Source: Oscillospiraceae bacterium (lineage in GTDB: Bacteria > Bacillota_A > Clostridia > Oscillospirales > Ruminococcaceae). From it: a stretch of 10,235 nucleotides of DNA. The notes under the pieces are model-generated. The model was not told where the DNA came from, did not search any database, and worked only from the letters and a program-made list of their open reading frames with translations. The stretch's first letter is position 1; every line of letters begins with the position of its first letter. Positions 1 to 5,224 of this stretch are shown one piece after another. The translations under genes and the position numbers were made by a program. Location: contig CAAFWX010000373.1 in NCBI GenBank assembly GCA_900766795.1, forward strand, positions 1 through 10,235, written 5' to 3'.

Positions 1-1
1 C

Positions 2-1213
2 ATCGTCAATGAAGCCGAGCCGACATATGTGGGCACGCTCTACAACAGCGTTTATCAGGTAATGAACGAGGGGAATATCCTCGGACTTAAGACAACCGAA
101 AGCGGCGAAAAGTACTGGTTCCACCGCTCAAGAACCTCGCGGAAACTGGCAGGGGATACAGAAAGCACCGCTTTAGAATTGAGGGATTATCTCGAAGTAG
201 ACTATCTTGTTCAGCTTATAGACGGTGAGCTGAAATTCACCGAGCTTTTCAGAGCCGACGCGCAGAAAAACGGCGATGAAATAGCCGTTGATTACTACAT
301 GAACGGCGAGAAGCTGGAGTTTGGCATGTACTACGATTACGACCCATATTACGACCCGTACAATTCCGAAGTGCCCGCCGAGAAGACTTGGCCGGTCTAC
401 ACCTACGGCGACTACACCGCGTGGTTTGGCACATGGGAGCTTTACGGCTTTGTTCGAGAGGAATACTGCAGCGACATTGAGGAAACCTACCTGCTGTATT
501 CGGAGGAGTTTTGCGCAAATTACAGAAACTCCTACATGTTTGAAAAGCTGCCCGTCACCGAGCGTATGGTAGACTATAAGCTTGCAAACATCACCGACGC
601 GTACTATTTCGGCGAATACAGCAAGGCGCTGCAAAACTATTATTATACGTTCCTTGGCGGCTACGCGAAGCCTGTAATCTACCTCTATCCCGAGGAGCAA
701 ACCGACGTTTCGGTTAAGGTGCAGCTTGATGGCGAGCTTACCTGCACCTACCCCGACTACCGCGACGGCTGGAGCGTCACTGCCTACCCCGACGGCACGC
801 TTGTAGACCGCGCGAGCGGCAATGAGTACTACTGCCTTTATTGGGAGGGCGAAAGCGCCGCTGAGTGGGACATGAGCAGGGGAGAAGTAGTGCGCGGCGA
901 GGACACCGCGGAGTTCCTCGACCGAAAGCTTGCGGAGATAGGACTCAACGCCCGCGAGCGCAACGAGTTCATCATCTACTGGCTGCCGCGAATGGAAGCG
1001 AACGAGTACAACTACATCACCTTCCACACCGAGGATTACAGCGCGGCTGTACCGCTGGAGATAACCCCCGCGCCCGACAGCGTGCTGCGCGTGTTCATGG
1101 TATATGCGTCCGTGCCCGAGTATTTCAGCACCGAGCCGCAGCACTTTGACGGCTTTGAGCGCAGCGGCTTCACTGTTGTGGAGTGGGGCGGCGGCGAAGC
1201 GATTGCCGAATAA
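2..1213 (+). CDS. Uncharacterised KPVIYLYP-motif protein, 5' end outside the window
   Basis: The frame is open to the left edge, and the first possible start (GTG at 29) has no ribosome binding site in front of it, so the gene almost certainly begins upstream. The visible ~403 residues are rich in Tyr, Glu and Asp. The second half starts with KPVIYLYPEE (nt 668 on), followed by a beta-rich stretch (DVSVKVQLDGEL, WSVTAYPDGTL), YYCLYWEGE, a helical part (AEFLDRKLAEIGLNARERNEF) and a final GFTVVEWGG. I recognise this KPVIYLYP...VEWGG arrangement as a recurring conserved module in bacterial hypothetical proteins; I know of no assigned biochemical function. No membrane segment or signal peptide can be judged because the N-terminus is missing. 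It ends 69 bp from the convergent rqcP gene with a shared hairpin between. I do not propose a function. Confidence 0.8.
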   Translation: MVNEAEPTYVGTLYNSVYQVMNEGNILGLKTTESGEKYWFHRSRTSRKLAGDTESTALELRDYLEVDYLVQLIDGELKFTELFRADAQKNGDEIAVDYYMNGEKLEFGMYYDYDPYYDPYNSEVPAEKTWPVYTYGDYTAWFGTWELYGFVREEYCSDIEETYLLYSEEFCANYRNSYMFEKLPVTERMVDYKLANITDAYYFGEYSKALQNYYYTFLGGYAKPVIYLYPEEQTDVSVKVQLDGELTCTYPDYRDGWSVTAYPDGTLVDRASGNEYYCLYWEGESAAEWDMSRGEVVRGEDTAEFLDRKLAEIGLNARERNEFIIYWLPRMEANEYNYITFHTEDYSAAVPLEITPAPDSVLRVFMVYASVPEYFSTEPQHFDGFERSGFTVVEWGGGEAIAE

Positions 1214-1222
1214 AACAAACAA

Positions 1223-1247
1223 GCCCTCCCCGTCTATCGGAGAGGGC
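1223..1247. terminator. Intrinsic terminator between convergent genes, probably bidirectional
   Basis: GCCCTCCCCG and CGGAGAGGGC form a 10-bp stem with one C-A mismatch around the loop TCTAT. Read leftward, the hairpin is followed by TTGTTTGTTTTATT, a good U-rich tail for ending the rqcP transcript. Read rightward, it is followed by AAATGTTTT, a weaker tail for the KPVIYLYP gene. It sits 10 bp after that gene's stop and 35 bp after the rqcP stop. Confidence 0.8.
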
Positions 1248-1281
1248 AAATGTTTTCCGCCGTGGGAGTTCCGTGAAATCG

Positions 1282-1521
1282 TCACACCACCTCGTAGAGA
1301 GCCGCAGCTTCCTCCTTCTTGGTGTATTCCTTAACGTCAAGCACCCTAACCTTAAGAGGCTTTGCGCCCATGTTGATTTCGATGATGTCGCCTGCCTTGA
1401 CCTCATAGGAAGCGCGGGCGGGCTTTCCGTTCACAGAAACCTTTTCGGCGTCGCATGCCTCGTTTGCAACCGTCCTGCGCTTTATCAGGCGCGACACCTT
1501 GAGATATTTGTCAAGCCGCAC
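1282..1521 (-). CDS. rqcP: S4-domain ribosome quality control factor RqcP (YabO)
   Basis: This 79-residue protein is almost wholly an S4 RNA-binding domain: RLDKYLKVSRLIKRRTVANE at the N-terminus, SVNGKPARASYEVKAGDIIEI in the middle and the family-typical tail DVKEYTKKEEAAALYE. Known role of the family: with RqcH it binds obstructed 50S subunits carrying peptidyl-tRNA and supports C-terminal alanine tailing of stalled nascent chains. The frame extends further upstream (to 1581), but I choose the GTG at 1521 because GGAAGAAGGTG lies 5 nt before it and because homologues of about 80-90 aa begin M-R-L-D-K-(F/Y)-L. It is the last gene of the leftward cluster, 72 bp after hup, with a hairpin plus T-run in that gap that may attenuate its transcription. 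Confidence 0.92.
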   Translation of the reverse strand: MRLDKYLKVSRLIKRRTVANEACDAEKVSVNGKPARASYEVKAGDIIEINMGAKPLKVRVLDVKEYTKKEEAAALYEVV

Positions 1522-1543
1522 AAAAACACCTTCTTCCATACAG

Positions 1544-1570
1544 AAAAAGCGGCGAGCCGTCGCCCGCCGC
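1544..1570 (-). terminator. Possible attenuator hairpin between hup and rqcP
   Basis: On the leftward transcript a GC-rich hairpin (arms GCGGGCGA and TCGCCGC with one bulged G, loop CGGC, positions 1567-1549) is followed at once by TTTTT (1548-1544). This is the shape of a short intrinsic terminator. It stands after the hup stop (1594) and ends 8 nt before the rqcP ribosome binding site, so partial termination here would give much more hup than rqcP message. The stem is short and imperfect. Confidence 0.5.
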
Positions 1571-1593
1571 CAATCGTTCATAGCTAAGATAGA

Positions 1594-1866
1594 TTAAACC
1601 ACAGCGTCCTTGAGTGCTCTGCCTGCCTTGAAAGCGGGAACCTTGGTAGCCTCGATCTGAATCTTCTCCTTGGTCTGAGGATTTACGCCTGTTCTTGCTG
1701 CACGCTCACGAACCTCGAAAGTACCGAAACCAACGAGCTGAACGGATTCGCCCTTAGCGAGGGTATCAGTAATGGTGTCGATTACACCTGCGATAGCCTT
1801 CTCAGCGTCCTTCTTGGTAAGACCGGACTTCTCAGCAACTGCTGTAATTAATTCTGCCTTTGTCAT
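1594..1866 (-). CDS. hup: HU-family nucleoid DNA-binding protein
   Basis: A 90-residue protein of exactly the usual HU length. N-terminal helices [25 protein letters not shown] lead to the dimer core, then the signature [20 protein letters not shown] and the closing [16 protein letters not shown] dimers bend and compact DNA; the beta-arms around the Asn-Pro pair (NPQT) insert into the minor groove. Many homologues have Arg-Asn-Pro here; this one has Val-Asn-Pro. The ATG at 1866 is preceded by GGAGGTTT at 8-nt spacing. It lies between mazG and rqcP, a common place for hup in Clostridia. A perfect 19-bp palindrome sits just upstream and may regulate it. Confidence 0.96.
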   Translation of the reverse strand: MTKAELITAVAEKSGLTKKDAEKAIAGVIDTITDTLAKGESVQLVGFGTFEVRERAARTGVNPQTKEKIQIEATKVPAFKAGRALKDAVV

Positions 1867-1893
1867 GATGTTTAAACCTCCAAATATTATATA

Positions 1894-1912
1894 TAACGGT
1901 CACTGACCGTTA
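1894..1912. promoter_or_regulatory. Perfect 19-bp palindrome at the mazG/hup junction
   Basis: TAACGGTCACTGACCGTTA has 9-bp perfect arms around one central base. It overlaps the mazG stop codon (1902-1900) and lies 28 nt upstream of the hup start. There is no T-run after it in either direction, so it does not look like an intrinsic terminator. It could be an operator for hup or an RNA hairpin that protects or separates the mazG and hup messages. Confidence 0.5.
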
Positions 1913-2691
1913 AAAACCTGTTCAGCCAATTCGGAAAGCTCTGCATCTGTCAAAGTGTCCATAGTCTTTCCGCTGGCGAGCACCTTTTCTTCAAGGGCTC
2001 TGAATTGCATTATAAACCTATTTGTCGAATATGTCAAGGCTTTTTCGCCGTCGGCTTTCAAAATTCTGTCTAAATTACAAAACTTTAACAGCATATCTCC
2101 TAATATCTGTTGATTTTGCGGATTTACAGAATCAAAACCTGCGGCTTCAAGTCTGTCCAGACCCGACCGTATATCATCCGCGCAAGCCTTCGCGTCGCTT
2201 ATCGGCAGACCCGCTCTCGCTGCGCGCTTGCAGACCTTTTCAGCCCTGAGAAGAGCGGGGAAGGTCTTTGGCACGCTTTCGAGCGTTTCGGTAAAGGTTT
2301 CCTGGTGCTTCGACTCTTTCTTTAAAGCGTCCCAGTTTTTCAGAACATCATCGCTGTCCCGAACCTTCACTTCGCCGAAAACATGAGGATGGCGGTATAC
2401 AAGCTTCTGGCAAATATCATTGCACACATCGTCAAAAGTGAAATTGCCCTGTTCGTTCTCTATCTGCGTATGAAATGCGATTTGAAGAAGCAGGTCGCCC
2501 AACTCCTCACGAAGCATTTCAGGGCTGTTCATGTCGATTCCCTCGCAGACCTCGTAGGCTTCCTCAATCAGATCCGTGCGTATGCTTTCATGCGTTTGAA
2601 CCTTATCCCAAGGGCACCCGTTTTCGGAGCGTAGAATCTGCATTATCTCAAGCAGGTCGTTGATATCATATTTATCCTTAAAACTGAACAT
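1900..2691 (-). CDS. mazG: MazG-family nucleoside triphosphate pyrophosphohydrolase (YabN-like)
   Basis: MazG enzymes hydrolyse NTPs or dNTPs to the monophosphate and pyrophosphate, using Mg2+ held by clustered acidic residues. The 263-residue protein has the length of two-domain MazG. Domain 1 is complete: CPWDKVQTHES at about 26-36, then EEAYE (E43, E44, E47) and EELGD (E62, E63, D66). Domain 2 (about 150-250) keeps the fold-type residues GDMLLKFCNLDRILKADGEKAL, but the expected EE of EELGD reads QI and the preceding EExxE is absent. It is therefore probably a structural or dimerisation half. The ATG at 2691 has only a weak ribosome binding site; AAGGGG lies too far away. It follows the flippase gene by 53 bp and has its own promoter at 2742-2770. 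Confidence 0.92.
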   Translation of the reverse strand: MFSFKDKYDINDLLEIMQILRSENGCPWDKVQTHESIRTDLIEEAYEVCEGIDMNSPEMLREELGDLLLQIAFHTQIENEQGNFTFDDVCNDICQKLVYRHPHVFGEVKVRDSDDVLKNWDALKKESKHQETFTETLESVPKTFPALLRAEKVCKRAARAGLPISDAKACADDIRSGLDRLEAAGFDSVNPQNQQILGDMLLKFCNLDRILKADGEKALTYSTNRFIMQFRALEEKVLASGKTMDTLTDAELSELAEQVFNGQ

Positions 2692-2741
2692 CTGACACTC
2701 GCAACCCCTTTATAATGCGTTTTTTTGACGATACCTTTAAT

Positions 2742-2770
2742 ATATTACCCTATTTTTCGCAAATTTGCAA
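2742..2770 (-). promoter_or_regulatory. Sigma-A-type promoter for mazG-hup-rqcP
   Basis: On the leftward strand TTGCAA (2770-2765) and TAATAT (2747-2742) are separated by 17 bp, close to the housekeeping consensus. The expected start is about 2735, 40-45 nt before mazG. The -35 box lies within the last codons of the flippase gene and the -10 overlaps its stop, so the downstream genes can be expressed independently of it. Confidence 0.65.
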
Positions 2771-4466
2771 GGGGTTTTTGAAAATTTTTTTGAGTTTTTT
2801 TGCTTATTGTGCCACTCATACAAAAAACTCTGCCGCAAATTAGCAGTATTATATAAACAATTCCGCCTGCGGCGATGGATACTGCCAGCAAAATCACCCC
2901 CGAAAGCCTGCCTACAAGCGCATGATAAACCGCCCATGCCGCCGCACCGCATACCGCGCCGCAAACGGCGGGAGCAGACACGGCACGCAGAATCCCTGTT
3001 TTTACGGGAAGAATCCTCGTGAGGATAACAATGCCGCTCACCGACATCAGGAAATATCCTGCCACGCTCGCAGCAGCAGCGCCTGCGATGTTGAGCGCGG
3101 GAATCGATACCAGAATCGGGTTCAGCACCAGCTTCACCAGCACCGACCCTATCATCAGCAAAAGCGGAATATACGCCCTGTCGATAGCCTGAAACACGCC
3201 AAACAGCGCGCCTGCGCCTGTCATAAACAGCCCTCCCAGACACAGTATCACAAACGATACAAGGCACACCGAAATCTCCGCCGTGCGCGAACTGTACAGC
3301 GTGGATAGGATAGGCTGCGCCAGAGCCGCCGCGCCGAAGCACGCGGGCGCCGCGATTATCGCCGACGCGCGGAACAGCTTGAATATACTCTCCGAAAGCA
3401 GCTTTCCGTCCTGCTGCGTCCATGCCGAGGTTATCTCGGGCAGGGAGGTTTTCTCCGTCATTCCCGCAAACGATGGAATCAGCATAAACAGCGACATCGC
3501 AATTCCCGTGTAGCTGCCGTACATGAAGTTCGGCAGCCCCTCGATTCCCCCCGCCGCAGAAAGTACATCCGAAAAGGTTCTGCCGCAAAGCTCGGAATTA
3601 TCCCGAACAAGCCGCGTGAGCGTGCCCGGCACAGTCACCAAATCCACGAATGACACGCAGTTCATCACCAGTGCCGAAGCCGCAATCGGAGCGGTTTCGC
3701 GCAAAAGACGGCAGCAGACGTTTCTGCGCGAAAGCCTGCACATAGGAACGGCGTTTTGCTTCCCGCGCTTTTTGTCCGCAATTATCATGGTGATAAGCCC
3801 GCACAGCTCGCTTATGCTCACCGCCAGAATTGCTCCCGCGGCGGCAACAGGCAGCGCCGCTTCGGTTGCCTGCTCAGCGGTGGAGCACTCCGTGCCGAAT
3901 ACGGCTTTTCCGTCCAGCCAAAGGCTTTTTGCCCTGAACATCACCGCATAAGCCATCGACAGCCCGAACACCGCGCGCGAAATTGCCTCTGACGCAGCCG
4001 CCGCAGACGAGGGAACAACGTCCGACATTCCCTCATAGTACCCGCGCAACACCGACGCCATACAGCACAGCATAACCGCAGGCGCAATGCAAATCACCGC
4101 AGCAACACTTTTCGGCGAGCACGCGATGTGGTCTGCAAAAGGCTTAGCAAGAAGTACTGTCGCAAGCGTTCCGCACAGCCCGACAGCAGAGAAAAGCACC
4201 CCCGCAATCCGTTTGACGGCTGCGGCTTCGCCTGCCTTGCCCTCAGCAAGCATTCTTGCGGTAATCCTCGTCATGACGGTTGGAACGCCTGCTGCTGTCA
4301 GCGCGAAAATCGGCGAATACAGCCCGTAAGCCGTTGAGAAATATCCCATGCCCGTGCCCCCAAGAAGATTCGCCAGAGGTATCTTGAACAACGCGCCCAC
4401 AATCTTGGTCAGCGCCATGGACGCAAAAAGAATCACTGTGTTTTTGATGTAGGTTTTGTCTGACAA
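2745..4466 (-). CDS. yabM: YabM/SpoVB-type polysaccharide/lipid flippase (MOP superfamily)
   Basis: An integral membrane protein of 573 residues with about 14 hydrophobic segments, as expected for MurJ/SpoVB/MATE-type lipid-linked oligosaccharide flippases, which move cell-wall or cortex precursors across the membrane. The N-terminus carries the family signature KIPLANLLGGTGMGYFSTAYG followed by LTAAGVPTVMTRITARMLAEG; later come SVLRGYYEGMSDVVPSSAAA and LFMLIPSFAGMTEKTSLPEI. The start is TTG at 4466 with GAGGGGG 7 nt before it. The neighbours mazG, hup and rqcP point to YabM, which stands before yabN and yabO in Bacillus, rather than SpoVB proper; the two are paralogues and sequence alone does not separate them here. 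The short basic C-terminal tail is encoded by A-runs. The gene is divergent from cotJ across 136 bp. I see no convincing promoter for it. Confidence 0.88.
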   Translation of the reverse strand: MSDKTYIKNTVILFASMALTKIVGALFKIPLANLLGGTGMGYFSTAYGLYSPIFALTAAGVPTVMTRITARMLAEGKAGEAAAVKRIAGVLFSAVGLCGTLATVLLAKPFADHIACSPKSVAAVICIAPAVMLCCMASVLRGYYEGMSDVVPSSAAAASEAISRAVFGLSMAYAVMFRAKSLWLDGKAVFGTECSTAEQATEAALPVAAAGAILAVSISELCGLITMIIADKKRGKQNAVPMCRLSRRNVCCRLLRETAPIAASALVMNCVSFVDLVTVPGTLTRLVRDNSELCGRTFSDVLSAAGGIEGLPNFMYGSYTGIAMSLFMLIPSFAGMTEKTSLPEITSAWTQQDGKLLSESIFKLFRASAIIAAPACFGAAALAQPILSTLYSSRTAEISVCLVSFVILCLGGLFMTGAGALFGVFQAIDRAYIPLLLMIGSVLVKLVLNPILVSIPALNIAGAAAASVAGYFLMSVSGIVILTRILPVKTGILRAVSAPAVCGAVCGAAAWAVYHALVGRLSGVILLAVSIAAGGIVYIILLICGRVFCMSGTISKKTQKNFQKPLANLRKIG

Positions 4467-4549
4467 TTCCTCGCCCCCTCAGATAAGCTTTTGTACAAGT
4501 TTATTGAAGAAGCTGCGGGATTATTCCGTAACCGGGATAACTCCACCGG

Positions 4550-4557
4550 CATACAAT
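4550..4557 (+). promoter_or_regulatory. Sigma-E-type -10 element of the cotJ operon
   Basis: CATACAAT matches the sigma-E -10 consensus exactly and lies 46 bp before the cotJA start. cotJ is a known sigma-E, mother-cell operon in Bacillus. The -35 region at the right distance (around 4528-4536, GTAACCGGG) matches the KMATATT consensus poorly, so the call rests on the -10 box and the gene context. A 5-bp hairpin (GCGGT/ACCGC, 4564-4577) would stand at the very 5' end of the transcript. Confidence 0.65.
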
Positions 4558-4602
4558 TTAACAGCGGTGTATACCGCAATACACAGAAAGGAGCAATCAT
4601 CA

Positions 4603-4788
4603 TTGGAGATGAACTACGATAGCACGACCGGAAAGTACCCCATGAAGAAGGTGGGCTACGCATTCGTTCCTGTTCAAAATCTTGAGAAGGTGTATTCTCC
4701 CTGCAAGGCGCTCAAGGCGGGAACGATTTTCCCTGAACTCGACATCACAATGGAGGAGTATGAGAGGGGGCTTTACGATGGCAAATAA
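4603..4788 (+). CDS. cotJA: Spore coat-associated protein CotJA
   Basis: A 61-residue protein. The core VGYAFVPVQNLEKVYSPCKALKAGTIFPELDITMEEYERG matches the CotJA pattern (aromatic-proline start, then A-L-x-x-G-T-(L/I)-(W/F)-P-x-L). CotJA is a small component that helps place the CotJ proteins in the inner coat of the spore. I choose TTG at 4603 because AAAGGAG lies 9 nt before it; the ATG two codons later (4609) would have a poorly spaced site. It overlaps cotJB by 11 nt, and the order cotJA-cotJB-cotJC' with tight spacing identifies the operon. Confidence 0.88.
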   Translation: MEMNYDSTTGKYPMKKVGYAFVPVQNLEKVYSPCKALKAGTIFPELDITMEEYERGLYDGK

Positions 4789-5101
4789 CGCATACCGCAA
4801 CCCAAACGCGCGCCGCGAACCAAGACCGCCCATGAACAACTCTCCCGAGCCTAGCAAGGACAGCTGCCAGGCGCTGATGTGCGCCATCATGGAAGCGGAT
4901 TTCTTCGCGATGGATTTGAAGCTGTATCTCGACACTCACCCCAACGACAAGCGCGCGATAGAGATGTTCCGCGAAGCCGTCAAGCAGTACAAGGCATGCA
5001 AGGCAGCATTCGAGGACAGTTATTGGCCGCTTCAGGCATACAGCGCAGGCAAGGACGATACATGGGATTGGCTCGATGGCAGGTTCCCGCCTAAGAGCTG
5101 A
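4778..5101 (+). CDS. cotJB: Spore coat protein CotJB
   Basis: A 107-residue protein. After a polar, Asn/Pro/Arg-rich N-terminal extension (about 1-28), the conserved part reads LMCAIMEADFFAMDLKLYLDTHPNDKRAI, then YKACKAAFEDSYWPL and the closing WDWLDGRFPP. These are the typical CotJB signatures: L-(Y/D)-L-(D)-T-H-P and (W/Y)-x-W-x-x-(G/P)-P-W/F-P. The function is structural within the inner spore coat, in a complex with the CotJC manganese catalase-like protein. The ATG at 4778 lies inside the end of cotJA with GAGGGGG about 7 nt upstream, suggesting translational coupling. It is about 20 residues longer than the B. subtilis protein because of the N-terminal extension. Confidence 0.92.
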   Translation: MANNAYRNPNARREPRPPMNNSPEPSKDSCQALMCAIMEADFFAMDLKLYLDTHPNDKRAIEMFREAVKQYKACKAAFEDSYWPLQAYSAGKDDTWDWLDGRFPPKS

Positions 5102-5116
5102 GAGAGAGGTGAGATT

Positions 5117-5221
5117 ATGTTTATCTTTGAGAAAAGAACCCAGATTCCTGTTTGCATAAAGAACCGCAATCCGCAGCTCGCAGGGATAATTCTCAGCCAG
5201 TACGGCGGACTGTACTGCTAA
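5117..5221 (+). pseudogene. cotJC: cotJC 5' fragment, interrupted by the integrated element
   Basis: The ATG at 5117, behind GAGGTGAG, opens a 34-codon frame: MFIFEKR, then IPVCIKNRNPQLAGIILSQYGG, then Leu-Tyr-Cys-stop. The first 31 residues match the start of CotJC, a manganese catalase-like coat protein of about 190-220 residues (family pattern M-(W/F)-x-(Y/F)-E-K-K...-P-V-x-(I/V)-K-x-x-N-P-x-L-A...-(S/E)-Q-Y-G-G-(P/A)-D-G-E-L). Identity to the family ends exactly after QYGG, where P/A-D-G-E should follow. All metal ligands of the catalase fold lie beyond the break. The stop at 5219-5221 is three bases from the end of the convergent recombinase gene. The rest of cotJC should lie on the far side of the element, outside the window. 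It may be rebuilt by excision during sporulation, or it may simply be dead. Confidence 0.88.
5198..5217. other. Putative element-chromosome junction (hybrid att site) in cotJC
   Basis: CAGTACGGCGGACTGTACTG has perfect 6-bp inverted arms (CAGTAC/GTACTG) around GGCGGACT. cotJC-like coding ends at TAC-GGC-GGA (5201-5209); what follows no longer fits the family. A serine recombinase gene ends only 8 bp beyond the repeat. Large serine recombinases cross over at a central dinucleotide flanked by imperfect inverted arms, so exchange most likely falls within 5204-5209 (a GG or GA step). The exact point cannot be fixed without the other junction. Confidence 0.65.
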
Positions 5222-5224
5222 AAG

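Noticed and set aside
173..1285. 370-aa open frame on the minus strand
   Set aside because: It is antisense to the KPVIYLYP gene, starts without a ribosome binding site and has a composition typical of a reversed GC-rich coding frame; the plus-strand protein has recognisable conserved motifs.
1522..1581. ATG starts at 1581 and 1539 for rqcP
   Set aside because: They run through the hairpin/T-run region and add residues not seen in the family; the GTG at 1521 has a well-spaced ribosome binding site and begins at the conserved RLDKYL.
2737..3588. 283-aa open frame on the minus strand within the flippase gene, possible frameshift product through the A7 runs near its end
   Set aside because: It is Arg/Cys/Gly-rich shadow coding in another frame of an intact 573-aa membrane protein. 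Slippage on the A-runs would only change the last residues and there is no sign it is used.
4456..4602. Upstream extension of the cotJA frame to 4456
   Set aside because: It would place the start upstream of the sigma-E promoter and inside the divergent flippase gene; the TTG at 4603 has the ribosome binding site and matches the family length.
4467..4602. Leftward sigma-E promoter for the flippase gene (GAATAAT-like -35 near 4520)
   Set aside because: No acceptable -10 box follows at the right spacing on the minus strand, so I do not call it.
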